Origin: Shewanella marina JCM 15074
GTDB taxonomy: Bacteria > Pseudomonadota > Gammaproteobacteria > Enterobacterales > Shewanellaceae
Direction of reading: 5' to 3'
Assembly (NCBI RefSeq): GCF_000614975.1
Contig: NZ_BALM01000001.1
Location: forward strand, 248,001 to 312,000
DNA: 64,000 nucleotides
Below are positions 10,057-20,530 of this stretch, piece after piece. The notes beneath the pieces were generated by a model that was given only the letters and a program-made list of their open reading frames with translations, did no database searches and had not been told where the DNA came from. Numbering within the stretch: the stretch's first letter is position 1; every line of letters starts with the position of its first letter. A program made the translations under genes and the position numbers.

Positions 10057-10983
10057 TTGAATTACTTTTGGACTTATCTAAAAGGTATGGCTATGGGCGC
10101 TGCGGATGTTGTTCCCGGTGTGTCTGGCGGTACTATTGCATTTATTACCGGTATTTTAGATACCTTACTCGACAGTATTCGTCGTATCAGACCGTCGCTT
10201 ATCACTATAATAAAAGAGCAGGGCATTAAGGCGGCTTTTATTCATATTAATGGCCCATTTTTAGTGCCATTATTTGCCGGCATTTTAACTAGCATTATTA
10301 CACTGGCTAAGCTTATTTCTTGGTTATTAGTGACTCATCCTATTCCAGTATGGTCATTTTTCTTTGGCTTAATCTTAATTTCAGTGGTGCATATGCTAAA
10401 GCAGGTGAATCGCTTTAGTATTGCCAAGTTAGCGCTTTTTGCCATTGGCGTGGTGATTGCTTGGGGGATCACTATGTTGAATCCTATTGCACTAGAGCCT
10501 AGTTATATCAATATATTCTTTGGCGGTGCGATTGCAATTTGTGCCATGATCTTACCGGGTATATCAGGCAGTTTTATTCTATTACTACTGGGTTTATACA
10601 CCTTTGTACTTGGTGCCGTTAAGAGTTTAGATTTGGCTGTGATGGCAACCTTTGCTTTGGGTTGTATGGCAGGTATTTTGAGTTTTAGTCATGTGTTATC
10701 CGCGTTACTGCGCAAATATCATGATGCGACCATTTTGTTTTTAACCGGCTTAATGCTAGGCACGCTAGGTAAAATTTGGCCGTGGAAACAAGTGATCTCA
10801 TGGCGTACTAATTCAGCCGGTGAACAAGTACCATTAGCTGAGCATAATCTATCACCTTGGCAGTTTGAGCATGTGATGCAACAACCCGCTCATATGGCTT
10901 GGGCTATTGCAGCAATGCTAGCGGGTATCTTGCTGGTTTGGGGATTAGAGAAATTTGCAAAAACCAGACTTAATGAAGAATAA
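10057..10983 (+). CDS. DUF368 polyprenyl-phosphate transporter
   Basis: A 308-residue integral membrane protein with 8 or more helices. It has the family's paired motifs: GAADVVPGVSGGTIAFITG near the N-terminus and ILPGISGSFILLLLG in the second half, two inverted halves with Pro-Gly-x-Ser-Gly. DUF368 proteins have been shown to return undecaprenyl phosphate to the cytoplasmic face for cell-wall synthesis, an activity also found in DedA proteins. Start is a TTG preceded by TAAGGG; the family begins at this Asn-Tyr-Phe region, so I accept it. Monocistronic, closed by a strong terminator. Confidence 0.85.
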   Translation: MNYFWTYLKGMAMGAADVVPGVSGGTIAFITGILDTLLDSIRRIRPSLITIIKEQGIKAAFIHINGPFLVPLFAGILTSIITLAKLISWLLVTHPIPVWSFFFGLILISVVHMLKQVNRFSIAKLALFAIGVVIAWGITMLNPIALEPSYINIFFGGAIAICAMILPGISGSFILLLLGLYTFVLGAVKSLDLAVMATFALGCMAGILSFSHVLSALLRKYHDATILFLTGLMLGTLGKIWPWKQVISWRTNSAGEQVPLAEHNLSPWQFEHVMQQPAHMAWAIAAMLAGILLVWGLEKFAKTRLNEE

Positions 10984-10997
10984 CCACTTCAAATAGC

Positions 10998-11023
10998 AAA
11001 AAGCCCCAGTTTGGGGCTTTTTT
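10998..11023. terminator. Bidirectional terminator
   Basis: Stem AAAAGCCCCA / TGGGGCTTTT, T6 run to the right and A5 to the left, between convergent genes. Confidence 0.9.
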
Positions 11024-11071
11024 GTTGGCGATTAACAGCGTATTGAGTTCAATACTATTAGTGTTGCATGG

Positions 11072-12088
11072 TTATACAATTTGCTCTATCAGCCACTGGC
11101 TTAATTCTGCTAACTCTTGCTGCTGTTGCGGATGCTTTAAACTTAAATGGGCTATCACTTCTGCCACGGCTTGTGGTTGATAAGCACAATTGACTAATTC
11201 ATTGGCTAACGCTTCAAATGGTGTCGGGTTTAGGCTGTCAGTAAATACTTGGCAACGCTCAATTTTGCCTTTGATAATATCAAGGTGTATCTCTATTCCA
11301 CCCCAGCTAAAACGCTCATCTAAGGTATGCATAAACTCTGGTGTTGAGCCAAAGTTCCATTGCCAGCTTTGCTGTTCAGCAAATTTTTGTTCAAAGTTGG
11401 GTAAATCCGGTAGTGATTCTGGCGAAATGAACTCAATCTCGACTTGCTCGCCATAATGCTTAAAAAAGGCATTCATAATGGCATAACATACTTGCTGGTG
11501 GTCAATGTCTGGTTTGATTAAATTTAAGTTTGTCACCCTTGAACGGACTGAATCGATCCCTTTTGCAGCCAGTTTTTTCGGGTCTGGATTTAAATAATCA
11601 GCTAAGCGCGATAAATTAGCGCTTAACAGTAAAGTGCCATGGTGAAAACCGCGGTCTTTGGTTTCTCGATAAGCAGAGCCTGAAAATTTACGTTCGCCTT
11701 CACCATCTTCTACCACTAAGTCATTGCGACCCGTCGCTTTTCCCTCAATACCCAGTGATGTTAATGCATCTAATACGATTTGGGTCGAAATGGTCTTATC
11801 GTATTCGGGTTTGCCCGCCATAAAGGTGAAATTGGTATTACCCAAATCATGGAATACCGCACCGCCACCGGTTTGTCTGCGGGCAAGTGTTACCGCATCA
11901 TCTGCCATTTTTTGAGTATTACATTCTTTCCACGGATTCTGGCCACGACCAATCACGACAGTATCAAAATTACGCCACAGGAATAGCACTCGTTGCTCAG
12001 TGCCCATCGCTCTAAAAATAGTATCTTCTACTGCTAGGTTGAAATGGGGATTGGTTGATTCTGATAGCAACACACGTATTTGTGACAT
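11072..12088 (-). CDS. lplA: Lipoate-protein ligase A
   Basis: 338 residues, closely parallel to E. coli LplA along the whole length: [60 protein letters not shown] with the catalytic Lys in [16 protein letters not shown] and TSxRSRVTNL-like SVRSRVTNL. It adenylates scavenged lipoate and transfers it to lipoyl domains of 2-oxoacid dehydrogenases and GcvH. The C-terminal accessory domain is present, so it should perform both half reactions alone. Start set at the ATG 12088 ([11 protein letters not shown]), matching E. coli; an upstream ATG at 12121 would add 11 residues. Confidence 0.95.
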   Translation of the reverse strand: MSQIRVLLSESTNPHFNLAVEDTIFRAMGTEQRVLFLWRNFDTVVIGRGQNPWKECNTQKMADDAVTLARRQTGGGAVFHDLGNTNFTFMAGKPEYDKTISTQIVLDALTSLGIEGKATGRNDLVVEDGEGERKFSGSAYRETKDRGFHHGTLLLSANLSRLADYLNPDPKKLAAKGIDSVRSRVTNLNLIKPDIDHQQVCYAIMNAFFKHYGEQVEIEFISPESLPDLPNFEQKFAEQQSWQWNFGSTPEFMHTLDERFSWGGIEIHLDIIKGKIERCQVFTDSLNPTPFEALANELVNCAYQPQAVAEVIAHLSLKHPQQQQELAELSQWLIEQIV

Positions 12089-12192
12089 TTGATGATCTTC
12101 GATTGGGAATAATGCCTGCAAATGTACTCGAAGCTAGGAGATAGGTAAAGAGACTACAACATTTTACTGATGTTAAATAAAATAATAAAAAA

Positions 12193-12231
12193 AGTTGTAC
12201 AAAATTAAATTTGTTGTATAAGTTTTATATA
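12193..12231 (+). promoter_or_regulatory. Possible operator and promoter of the light-stress gene block
   Basis: AGTTGTACAA is followed 9 bases later by TTGTTGTATAAG and then TTTTATATAAGACTT. TGTACA-type half-sites are typical of MerR-family light regulators (LitR/CarH class), and the block contains such a regulator. The TATAAG could act as a -10. The match is partial, so this is a suggestion only. Confidence 0.35.
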
Positions 12232-12297
12232 AGACTTAATGAATGAATTCATTTTTTATTATTTTTCATTCTAGCTAACTAAGTGGTGGTGCTTAAG

Positions 12298-13263
12298 ATG
12301 TTGACCATAAATGAATCTGAAAATGAATCGATAAAAATTGGTATAAGTGCATGTCTATTAGGTGAAAAAGTGAGATTTGATGGCGGTCATAAGAACTCTA
12401 AATATTGTCAGCAGCAACTGACTAATTTTTTTGATTTTGTGCCAGTATGCCCTGAAGTTGCGATTGGATTAGGGACACCAAGAGCAAGTATTAGGCTTGT
12501 ACAAGAGCAGCATCGAATTTTTGTTCGTACCGGTGATGAGCAACATGATTATACCGGGCAACTGCAAGCATTCAGTGAAGCAAAAGTGTCACAGCTGCAG
12601 CAATTAAGTGGCTATATTTTATGTGCTAAGTCTCCTACTTGTGGAATGGAGCGGGTAACGGTATATAAATCAGGTACCAATCAAGGCAGCAAGATTGGTA
12701 TTGGCATTTTTGCACAAGAATTAATGAAACAATATCCGTTATTGCCCGTTGAAGAGGAAGGTCGCCTTAATGATTTGGTGATTAAAGAAAACTTCTTTAC
12801 TCGGGTATATGCTTATCATGATTTTAGCACCATGCAGCAGTCTGGATTGACCATACAAAAATTAGTGCAATTTCATTCTCGTTATAAATATTTACTGATG
12901 GCCCATCATCCGGTGTCATATCGTCAATTAGGGCAATTGGTAGCGGATAGAGAGCAAGCTATTGCTGATAACGGTAACCAATATTTTACTGGATTTATGG
13001 CGGCGTTAAAGCGCAAAGCGAGCCGAAAAAATCATACGTCGACCTTACAACACATTCAGGGATATTTTAAAAAGTATCTAACGCCCCAACAAAAAGCTGA
13101 ATTAACGGAAGCTGTACTTAAATATCATCAAGGCCTGCAACCTTTATTGGTGCCTATTACCTTGATTAATCATTATTTAAAAGAATATCCCAATGCTTAT
13201 ATTGAACAGCAAGTTTATTTAAATCCTCACCCTGAAAGTTTGAGGTTACGTTATGCCTACTGA
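12298..13263 (+). CDS. DUF523-DUF1722 protein (YbgA-like fusion)
   Basis: About 321 residues. The N-terminal half is DUF523 ([48 protein letters not shown]), with conserved cysteines that in related proteins act in desulfuration of thiolated bases. The C-terminal half is DUF1722 ([32 protein letters not shown]-like [23 protein letters not shown]). This fusion is commonly found next to photolyase in gammaproteobacteria. The start is ATG 12298; three GTG codons just upstream are possible alternatives. Its end overlaps the regulator gene by 11 bases, so the two are translationally linked. Confidence 0.8.
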   Translation: MLTINESENESIKIGISACLLGEKVRFDGGHKNSKYCQQQLTNFFDFVPVCPEVAIGLGTPRASIRLVQEQHRIFVRTGDEQHDYTGQLQAFSEAKVSQLQQLSGYILCAKSPTCGMERVTVYKSGTNQGSKIGIGIFAQELMKQYPLLPVEEEGRLNDLVIKENFFTRVYAYHDFSTMQQSGLTIQKLVQFHSRYKYLLMAHHPVSYRQLGQLVADREQAIADNGNQYFTGFMAALKRKASRKNHTSTLQHIQGYFKKYLTPQQKAELTEAVLKYHQGLQPLLVPITLINHYLKEYPNAYIEQQVYLNPHPESLRLRYAY

Positions 13264-14118
13264 TAACAAACAAGCTTTATATCCAATCCGCGATGTTGCT
13301 CAAATTACAGGTGTTAATCCGGTAACACTAAGAGCTTGGCAACGTAGATATGCCTTGTTGTGCCACAACGTACGGCAAAAGGGCATCGTTTATATAGCCA
13401 AGCTGATATCGATAATATTAGGCAAATTACTACTTGGTTAGATAAAGGTATTGCCATTAGTAAAGTGAAACCACTTTTATCGAATGAAGCAGAGGTTACA
13501 ACGAATATACAAGCTGAAACAGGGTCGTTTTGGCAACAGCAAATTACGGCATTAAATCAATCATTATTCAGCTTAAACAGTCAGAAGTTACAGCAGCAAT
13601 TGAGTCAGCTTGAGCAAGAGTACCCGTATCGGATCCGGCAGCAGTCTTTGTACCGGCCTTGGTTTAGTCAACTAAGTCAAAGTTTAGCTCAACAATTAGA
13701 TGGCCAAGTGCTAGGGCAATGGCTAACACAAGAGCTGTTTTTACGTCTAGGTCAGCGCCGTTTTAACGCGCAATTTAAGCGTCAAGCCTGTATTGGTATT
13801 TGGGATGATGACCCGATATGCCAATGGCAAAGTTTAATTTATGCCATTGAGTTGACGATACTGGGGGTTAAAGTGCAGTTGTTTAGCGATATCAATTCGA
13901 CTCAATTACAGCTGTTACTCAATCGAACTGAGATTGCTCATCTACTCGTTGTTGCGGGTTCATATGAGCAGGCTTTAGCGCAGTTAGCACATTTATCATC
14001 TCAACTTGAATGTCAGTATTTTTATATTGGCGAGGGGCCATCATCACCCGCAATGGTTGTCATTGAAGAGTTGGCGACACTTGTTGATACCTTGCCTAAA
14101 GGCATTAAGGCTAAATAA
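13253..14118 (+). CDS. MerR-family regulator (light-response type), frame broken near 13360
   Basis: The start ([27 protein letters not shown]) is a MerR winged-helix. The second frame carries the rest of the DNA-binding domain ([39 protein letters not shown]) and a ~200-residue effector domain. Expected LLVPQRT is obtained by adding one G at TTGTTG(G)TGCCA. The C-terminal part resembles the cobalamin-binding region of CarH/LitR regulators, but I see no clear Asp-x-His-x-x-Gly cobalamin ligand motif, so direct B12 light sensing is doubtful. Position before photolyase suggests it controls this block. It ends 2 bases before phrB. Confidence 0.8.
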
Positions 14119-14120
14119 CA

Positions 14121-15557
14121 ATGAATAAGTTATTTTGTTTTAGGAATGATTTAAGACTGCATGATAACCAAGCGTTATTGCAAGCTGCGTTAGCGGTGCA
14201 ATCTGAGATGAACCAAGCTAATACTAGCCAGCTATTTGCCGTTTATATTGCTACGCCAACACAATGGCTAAAGCATGATGTCGCTCCAATACAATTAGAC
14301 TTTATCGAACGTCAGTTAAATCGTCTAGGTTTACAACTGGCCGCGCTCGGGGTGAGTTTAACCCTGCTTGAGTGTGAAGACTTTAGTCAGGTGCCGTCAT
14401 TGTTGTTGCAGTTTATGCAGCAGCATAATATCGATCAAATGTTTGCCAGTAAGGATATCGAGTTTAATGAACAGCAACGTGATAAAGCGATCATCGCCGC
14501 TGGTATTGATCTACGCTTAGTGAGCCAAGATTGCATTGTTGAACATGGTCAGGTGCTTAATCAAGCGGGGCAAATGTATAAGGTATTTACACCTTTTGCT
14601 AATGCATGGCGGTCACAAGTGGTGCAACAACAAATTGTATGTGCGCCTATGCCCGCCGCGTTGGCTCAACCCATTAAATTTGAGTCAATTACCTTCAATT
14701 GCAGTAAACAAAGCAGTGAACATTGGCCTGTTGGTGAGATGGATGCTCGACAACAGTTAATCACTTTTATGCAGCTACATATTGATAATTATAGTCGTGA
14801 TCGAGATTACCCCGCTTTAGCGAGTACCAGTCTATTATCCCCCTATTTGGCGGTGGGTATCTTAAGTCCGCGGCAAGTATTAGCCTTGCTATTAATCCAT
14901 TCACCTCAGCTATTGCAAAACACCCATGAGTCAGCATCCATTTGGTTTAATCAACTCGTGTGGCGTGAATTTTACCGCCATTTGCTAGTGGCTTTTCCCA
15001 AATTATCTCGTTCGCAAAATTTTAATCATAAAGCCGATGCTATTGTCTGGCGTAACAATAGACAAGAGTTTATTGCGTGGACCCAAGGAAAGACGGGCTA
15101 TCCCATTGTTGATGCTGCAATGCAGCAATTAAATCAGACGGGGTGGATGCATAATCGGTTACGTATGGTATGTGCTAGCTTTTTGACTAAACATCTATTA
15201 ATTGATTGGCGTTGGGGTGAGCGATATTTCAGACAGAAACTGATTGATGGCGACTTGGCTAATAACAATGGTGGCTGGCAATGGGCTGCTGGAACAGGTT
15301 GTGATGCTCAACCTTATTTTCGTATTTTTAATCCCACCAATCAGAGTAAGAAGTTCGATCCGAACGCGCAATTTATTCGTCATTATTTACCAGAACTGAC
15401 TCATCAAGCATTAGCCGCTATTCATCAACCATTATCTTCGGCAAAAAGTCAGGTAAACGGCAATTTGTTATTAGCTAATTACCCTGAACCCATCGTAGAA
15501 CATCAATTTGCTCGGCAACGAGCACTATCTTGCTTGGCGGCAATAAAAGCCAGCTAA
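14121..15557 (+). CDS. phrB: Deoxyribodipyrimidine photolyase
   Basis: 478 residues, class I CPD photolyase. N-terminal alpha/beta antenna domain (LFCFRNDLRLHDNQALLQA) and C-terminal FAD domain. Diagnostic segments include YSRDRDYPALASTSLLSPYLAVG (FAD pocket), WFNQLVWREFYRHLL, GKTGYPIVDAAMQQLNQTG and NNNGGWQWAAGTGCDAQPYFRIFNP. It uses near-UV/blue light to split pyrimidine dimers. Lies two bases after the regulator and within a co-directional block, consistent with light-induced expression. Confidence 0.95.
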   Translation: MNKLFCFRNDLRLHDNQALLQAALAVQSEMNQANTSQLFAVYIATPTQWLKHDVAPIQLDFIERQLNRLGLQLAALGVSLTLLECEDFSQVPSLLLQFMQQHNIDQMFASKDIEFNEQQRDKAIIAAGIDLRLVSQDCIVEHGQVLNQAGQMYKVFTPFANAWRSQVVQQQIVCAPMPAALAQPIKFESITFNCSKQSSEHWPVGEMDARQQLITFMQLHIDNYSRDRDYPALASTSLLSPYLAVGILSPRQVLALLLIHSPQLLQNTHESASIWFNQLVWREFYRHLLVAFPKLSRSQNFNHKADAIVWRNNRQEFIAWTQGKTGYPIVDAAMQQLNQTGWMHNRLRMVCASFLTKHLLIDWRWGERYFRQKLIDGDLANNNGGWQWAAGTGCDAQPYFRIFNPTNQSKKFDPNAQFIRHYLPELTHQALAAIHQPLSSAKSQVNGNLLLANYPEPIVEHQFARQRALSCLAAIKAS

Positions 15558-15581
15558 ATTATTCATTAAGGAGCATTAATC

Positions 15582-16037
15582 ATGTTATCTCAGGCTGATG
15601 ACACTAGCATGTCACACACGATTATTGAGCAATTTGTCGCTATGTACCAAAAGTTGCATAAGGATAACTTGGATTTATTAGCTGATATTTATGCTCCTGA
15701 AGTGGTGTTTGTTGATCCTTTGCATCAGCTATCGGGACTCGAACAGCTTACCCAATATTTTGAGCAACTTTATCAAAATATTAACAGCATCAAGTTTGAT
15801 ATTGCCGATGTACAGCAAGGCCAAGGTAGAGCATCTATTTTTTGGAGCATGTACTTTACTCACCCTAAATTGGCTCAAGGGAAAACCATTAAGGTTGAAG
15901 GTGTCAGTCACCTCAAGTTTAACCACAAAATTTATTATCACCGCGACTATTTTGATGTTGGACAAATGTTGTATGAGCACATTCCTTGCATAGGCAATGT
16001 TATTAGCTTTATTAAGCATAAGGCGGCCAACTCATGA
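15582..16037 (+). CDS. NTF2-like (SnoaL-type) protein
   Basis: About 151 residues with a cone-shaped NTF2-like fold: helix-rich start (IIEQFVAMYQKLHKDNLDLLADIYAPEVVFVDPLHQLSG), then sheets ending in GVSHLKFNHKIYYHRDYFD. These proteins are found next to SDR and amine-oxidase genes in light-stress clusters; the substrate is unknown. The ATG at 15582 has AAGGAG at the right distance, which is why I prefer it to the internal ATG at 15609. It overlaps the SDR start by 4 bases. Confidence 0.8.
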   Translation: MLSQADDTSMSHTIIEQFVAMYQKLHKDNLDLLADIYAPEVVFVDPLHQLSGLEQLTQYFEQLYQNINSIKFDIADVQQGQGRASIFWSMYFTHPKLAQGKTIKVEGVSHLKFNHKIYYHRDYFDVGQMLYEHIPCIGNVISFIKHKAANS

Positions 16038-16804
16038 GCAAAACAGTATTAATTACCGGTGCCAGTTCGGGAATTGGGTTGCAATTAGCAAAAGACTATC
16101 TGGCACAAGGCTGGAGTGTGTTTGCTTGTGGTCGCAATCTTGATGCGCTTAATCAATTAACCGATGCCTATCTTTATTCATTTGATGTCACAGATAATCA
16201 GCAGGTGATTGATGCTGCTAATCGGTGTCAGCAAGATTTAGATAAATTAGGGCAATTACAGTTTGATTTAATTATTTTAAATGCGGGTAACTGCGAATAT
16301 ATCACTGATGCACGTCAGTTTGATGCCGAGTTATTTGCCCGAGTCATTAACGTTAACCTTATTTCGATGGGCTATTGCTTAGGGGCCTTTTTACCCAAGT
16401 TAAAGGCTTATGGGCATTTAGCATTAATGAGTTCAAGTGCTATCTATTTACCCTTCCCACAAGCTGAAGCTTACGGGGCATCAAAAGTCGCCATCGATTA
16501 TTTAGGTCATACGCTACGGCTTGATCTCGCACCGCACCATATTGAGGTTAGTGTGATTTGTCCAGGTTTCGTCAAAACCCCTTTAACAGATAAAAATCAA
16601 TTCGATATGCCGATGCGAATTACCGCACAGCAAGCTTCGAGTCGAATTATTAATGGCTTGCATAAAAAACAATATCAAATTCATTTTCCTAAACGATTTA
16701 CTTGGTTATTAAAAATGGTGTCTTGGTTGCCGCGTGCTTGGTGGCAAAAATTAATGGCGAGTAAGTCTGCCGATGTAACAATTGAAGGAGAGCAAGGATC
16801 ATGA
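16034..16804 (+). CDS. Short-chain dehydrogenase/reductase
   Basis: 256 residues with a classical SDR Rossmann fold: TGASSGIGLQLA (NADP(H) site), LNAGN, a catalytic Ser in MSSSAIYL and Tyr-x-x-x-Lys as YGASKVA. Substrate not identifiable. It starts with an ATGA overlap with the previous gene and ends overlapping the FAD gene by 4 bases, so it is translated in a coupled series. In this conserved block it probably acts on a lipid intermediate, which is inference. Confidence 0.88.
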   Translation: MSKTVLITGASSGIGLQLAKDYLAQGWSVFACGRNLDALNQLTDAYLYSFDVTDNQQVIDAANRCQQDLDKLGQLQFDLIILNAGNCEYITDARQFDAELFARVINVNLISMGYCLGAFLPKLKAYGHLALMSSSAIYLPFPQAEAYGASKVAIDYLGHTLRLDLAPHHIEVSVICPGFVKTPLTDKNQFDMPMRITAQQASSRIINGLHKKQYQIHFPKRFTWLLKMVSWLPRAWWQKLMASKSADVTIEGEQGS

Positions 16805-18054
16805 GCCGTATTGCAATCATTGGTAGCGGTATTTCAGGGTTGACTTGTGGTCATCTATTGAGCCAACAACATCAAGTCGAATTGTTTGAAGCGAATGATT
16901 ATATTGGCGGACATACCGCGACGGTTGATGTTGAGGTTGATGGTAAAGATTATGCGATTGATACCGGCTTTATCGTATTTAATGATCGCACTTACCCTAA
17001 CTTTAACAAGTTGCTGGCACGGATTAATGTCACACCATTGCCGACAGAAATGAGTTTTAGTGTGCATAACCAACAGACGGGACTTGAGTATAACGGCCAT
17101 ACTTTGGCCACTTTATTTGCGCAAAAACGTAATCTTGTTAATTGGCAATTTTGGCGCTTTTTGGCTGAAATTATACGTTTTAATAAATTGGCGAAACAAC
17201 TTTATCAGCAACAACAATACCCGGCGATAACCCTAGGTGAGTTTTTACAGCTTAATAAATTTTCAGATTTCTTTGCAGAGCATTATATTTTGCCAATGGG
17301 CGCTGCCATTTGGTCTGCAAGCATCGATGATATGCGTGCTTTCTCGTTACCTTTTTTTGTCCGTTTTTTTGAACACCACGGTTTATTAAATGTCAGTGAC
17401 CGCCCGCAGTGGTATGTGCTTAAGGGGGGCTCTCGGCAATATATCGAACCTTTAATTGCCCCCTTTAAAGATAATGTTCATCTAAGCGCTGCCGTCAGTC
17501 GAGTTTCACGTTGTAATGATGGGGTCAAAATCCTACTACAAAATGGCGATGAGCATTTATTTGATCATGTTATTTTGGCCTGCCATAGCGATCAGTCATT
17601 AGCCTTACTTGATGATGCCACCATTAAAGAGCAACAAATTCTAGCGGCAATGCCATATCAAAATAATGAAGTGGTATTACATACCGATACCGCTTTATTA
17701 CCGTCAGAGTCGGCCGCATGGGCAAGTTGGAATTATCGTTTAGATGGTAATAACCAGCACCCAGCCAGTGTGACTTACAACATGAATATTTTGCAGCAAT
17801 TACCTGCAGGTACGCCCACTTTTTGCGTGACCTTGAATCAAACTGAGCAAATTGATCCAAACAAAATTTTACGCCGTTTTAATTATGCGCATCCCGTTTT
17901 TAATCATACCAGTATCGTGGCCCAGCAACGTCGTAATGAAATTTGCGGTATCGGTAGTACGCATTTTGCCGGCGCTTATTGGTACAACGGTTTTCATGAA
18001 GATGGGGTGAGAAGTGCACTGGATGTGTGTGCTCGCTTTGGGGTGAGCTTATGA
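16801..18054 (+). CDS. FAD-dependent amine-oxidase-like protein
   Basis: 417 residues. The N-terminal dinucleotide fold ([20 protein letters not shown], then [18 protein letters not shown]) binds FAD. The segment [15 protein letters not shown] and C-terminal [24 protein letters not shown] are hallmarks of the amine-oxidase/phytoene-desaturase-like group seen beside DUF1365 and CFA-synthase genes. In Rhodobacter-type clusters related enzymes act in furan fatty-acid formation. A lipid desaturase-like role is therefore plausible here. Its stop overlaps the DUF1365 start. Confidence 0.85.
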   Translation: MSRIAIIGSGISGLTCGHLLSQQHQVELFEANDYIGGHTATVDVEVDGKDYAIDTGFIVFNDRTYPNFNKLLARINVTPLPTEMSFSVHNQQTGLEYNGHTLATLFAQKRNLVNWQFWRFLAEIIRFNKLAKQLYQQQQYPAITLGEFLQLNKFSDFFAEHYILPMGAAIWSASIDDMRAFSLPFFVRFFEHHGLLNVSDRPQWYVLKGGSRQYIEPLIAPFKDNVHLSAAVSRVSRCNDGVKILLQNGDEHLFDHVILACHSDQSLALLDDATIKEQQILAAMPYQNNEVVLHTDTALLPSESAAWASWNYRLDGNNQHPASVTYNMNILQQLPAGTPTFCVTLNQTEQIDPNKILRRFNYAHPVFNHTSIVAQQRRNEICGIGSTHFAGAYWYNGFHEDGVRSALDVCARFGVSL

Positions 18055-18794
18055 GCGCTTTAATTAACAGTCATTTTTATTATGGCCGCGTTAATCATCA
18101 AAGGTTGACTCCGGTTAAACACGGCTTTGATTATCCGATAATGATGCTCGCATTGGATTTGGATGAGCTTGAGCTGGTTGACGGTATTAGCCGATATTTT
18201 AGTGTCGATAAGTTTGCGCCATTAAGTTTTTATCAAGCCGACTATTTACCTTATCAGGCTCGGTTAGATGGTTTAAAAAGTCGCGTGCTAGCGCAGGTAA
18301 AGCATTTAGGCGGTCAAGATTGTCAGCGGGTGTTATTTATCGGACAGGGACGTCATTTCGGTTTCTATTTTAGTCCGATTAACTGTTTTTTCTGCTATCA
18401 AGGAGAGCAACTTAAATATCTCCTCGCAGAGGTCAGTAATACCCCATGGAATGAGCGACATTATTATTTAATTGATATGACGCAGTCTAGTCAGTTAACA
18501 GATAAAGCATTTCATGTGTCACCGTTTATGACTCTAGATATGCAATATCAGTGGCGCGTGAGTGCTCCCAAACAACAGTTTAAGTTAATGATTAATAATC
18601 TTAATCCTAACAAAATATTCACTGCGGCAATGTTGCTACAACAACAGGCCTTCTCGTCTAAACAAGTGCTTAAAGCGCTGATGCAATTCCCGTTAATGAC
18701 ATTTTCTATTGTGAGCAAAATTTATTGGCAAGCTTTAAAGCTTTGGTTAAAGCGTGTGCCCTTTGTTGTCCATCCCACACAAGGTAAGGAGTAA
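18051..18794 (+). CDS. DUF1365 protein
   Basis: About 247 residues: [24 protein letters not shown] at the start, [17 protein letters not shown], a core [13 protein letters not shown], and [17 protein letters not shown]. These match DUF1365, a family nearly always encoded between an FAD amine-oxidase and a CFA-synthase-like gene. Biochemical role is not settled. Start set at the ATG 18051, which overlaps the previous stop as ATGA. No signal peptide. Confidence 0.85.
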   Translation: MSALINSHFYYGRVNHQRLTPVKHGFDYPIMMLALDLDELELVDGISRYFSVDKFAPLSFYQADYLPYQARLDGLKSRVLAQVKHLGGQDCQRVLFIGQGRHFGFYFSPINCFFCYQGEQLKYLLAEVSNTPWNERHYYLIDMTQSSQLTDKAFHVSPFMTLDMQYQWRVSAPKQQFKLMINNLNPNKIFTAAMLLQQQAFSSKQVLKALMQFPLMTFSIVSKIYWQALKLWLKRVPFVVHPTQGKE

Positions 18795-18797
18795 ATT

Positions 18798-20026
18798 ATG
18801 GAATATTCAGTAGCCACCCAACATCAAGGGCGCATGTCTATTAACGATAATATTGCTCGAGCAATATTGTTTGCTGCCTTGGGCAAAATGAGTCACGGCA
18901 AATTAACCATCACTGATAAAACAGGACAGTTTCAGTTTGGTCGCGGCGAGTTTTGTGCTGACATTCATGTGATAAATCCACAATTTTATCGGCAAGTGTT
19001 GTGGGGCGGCTCGATTGGCGCAGGTGAAGCTTATATGGATGGACATTGGCAATCATCAAGTGTCACGAATGTGATCAAACTATTTGCGCTGAATCTCACA
19101 TTATTAGACAAAATTGAGCGTCGATTTGCTTGGGCATCAACCATGATTAACCGATTCAAGCATGTGCGCCAACATAATTCTACTGCTGGCTCAAAGCGTA
19201 ATATTTTAGCGCATTATGATTTAGGTAACGAGATGTACCAGTTATTTCTCGATCCTTTAATGCTTTATTCCAGTGCGATTTATGCGGATGAACAGAGTAG
19301 TTTAGCGCAAGCGCAAGAGAATAAAATGCAGCTGATTTGTGAGCGATTAGACTTGCAAGCGGGGCAGAGTTTATTAGAGATCGGCACGGGGTGGGGCGCA
19401 TTGGCGATTTATGCCGCCAAGCACTTTGATGTTGATGTGACGACGACCACTATTTCTGATGCGCAATACAATTATGCCAAACAACACATTATTGCGGCTG
19501 GCCTAGAGCATAAAATTACCCTGTTAAAACAAGACTATCGTGAATTAACCGGTGAGTTTGACCGTATTGTCTCCATTGAGATGATTGAAGCCGTTGGGCA
19601 TGAGTATATGGCAGAGTACTTTACGGTACTGAATCGTCATTTAAAGCATGATGGTCGCATGTTGATCCAAGCCATTACGATTAATGATGAACGTTATCAA
19701 AGTTATCGTAATAATGTCGATTTTATTCAGCGCTATATCTTTCCCGGTGGCTGTTTGCTTCAGTCGCAATGATGAATCAACATCTTGCTCAACAAACTCA
19801 AATGAAGCTGTGGTCAATTGATGAATTTGGTTTGGACTATGCGCGAACATTAAATGATTGGTTACAGCGCTTTAATCATGCTTTACCCCAAGTCAAAGCC
19901 CTAGGTTATGACGAGCAATTTATTCGAATGTGGCAGTTCTATCTGGGCTATTGTGAAGGCGGTTTTTTAGCGGGTACCACGAATACTGTGCACTATGTTG
20001 CCGTTGGCCGAGACTACCAAGGTTAG
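18798..20026 (+). CDS. Cyclopropane-fatty-acid-synthase-like methyltransferase, frame broken near 19760
   Basis: The first frame covers the N-terminal lipid-binding region and the SAM domain (LAHYDLGNEMYQLFLDP, LEIGTGWGALAIYAA, DYRELTGEFDRIVSIEMIEAVGHEYM, FIQRYIFPGGCL). The second frame holds the C-terminal helices (WSIDEFGLDYARTLNDWLQRF, FIRMWQFYLGYCEGGFLA). The break falls after GGCL, where one extra C (TTGC(C)TTCA) would give GGCLPSVAMMNQHLA. Full length would be about 410 residues, normal for the family. It transfers a methyl or methylene from SAM to unsaturated phospholipid chains. RBS AAGGAG precedes ATG 18798. Confidence 0.88.
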
Positions 20027-20029
20027 CCT

Positions 20030-20530
20030 ATGTCAGATATTACCAAGCAATATTTTTTTATGATAAATGCCATTATGTTCCAAGTCTGTTGGTGGAGCGC
20101 GGTATTGTGGCAAAACGCTGCCATTCCATTATTAGTGCTGATGTTGGCTTTACATCTCTGGTTGAGCCCAACCCGCAAAGCAGACTTAATATTGATGGGT
20201 AAAGTGAGTGTTGCCGGTATTGTTATGGACACTATACTGACTGTTTTAGGGGTATTTCAGTTTGCTCAAATTCCGATTTGGCTCGCATTGTTGTGGCTCT
20301 GCTTTGCCATGAGTCTGCCACATAGTTTACTGTTTTTAAAAGCTTTCTCGCCAGTATTTACCTTTGCTTTTGGCAGTGTATTTGGCTGTTTAAGTTATTT
20401 AGCCGGAGCCAATTTTAATGCGGTGAATTTGCCGCTGGGGTGGCAGATGAGTAGCGCCATCTTAATGCTGTGCTGGGGCTGTTTTTTACTGTGGAGCGTC
20501 GCACAAACGAGGAGACTGCAATATGACTAA
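20030..20530 (+). CDS. DUF2878 membrane protein
   Basis: 166 residues with four to five membrane helices (for example MFQVCWWSAVLW, PLLVLMLALHLWLS, WLALLWLCFAMSLPHSL). DUF2878 proteins occur in the same conserved order after CFA-synthase-like genes. Function unknown. It starts 3 bases after the methyltransferase stop and overlaps the next gene by 8 bases. Confidence 0.8.
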   Translation: MSDITKQYFFMINAIMFQVCWWSAVLWQNAAIPLLVLMLALHLWLSPTRKADLILMGKVSVAGIVMDTILTVLGVFQFAQIPIWLALLWLCFAMSLPHSLLFLKAFSPVFTFAFGSVFGCLSYLAGANFNAVNLPLGWQMSSAILMLCWGCFLLWSVAQTRRLQYD

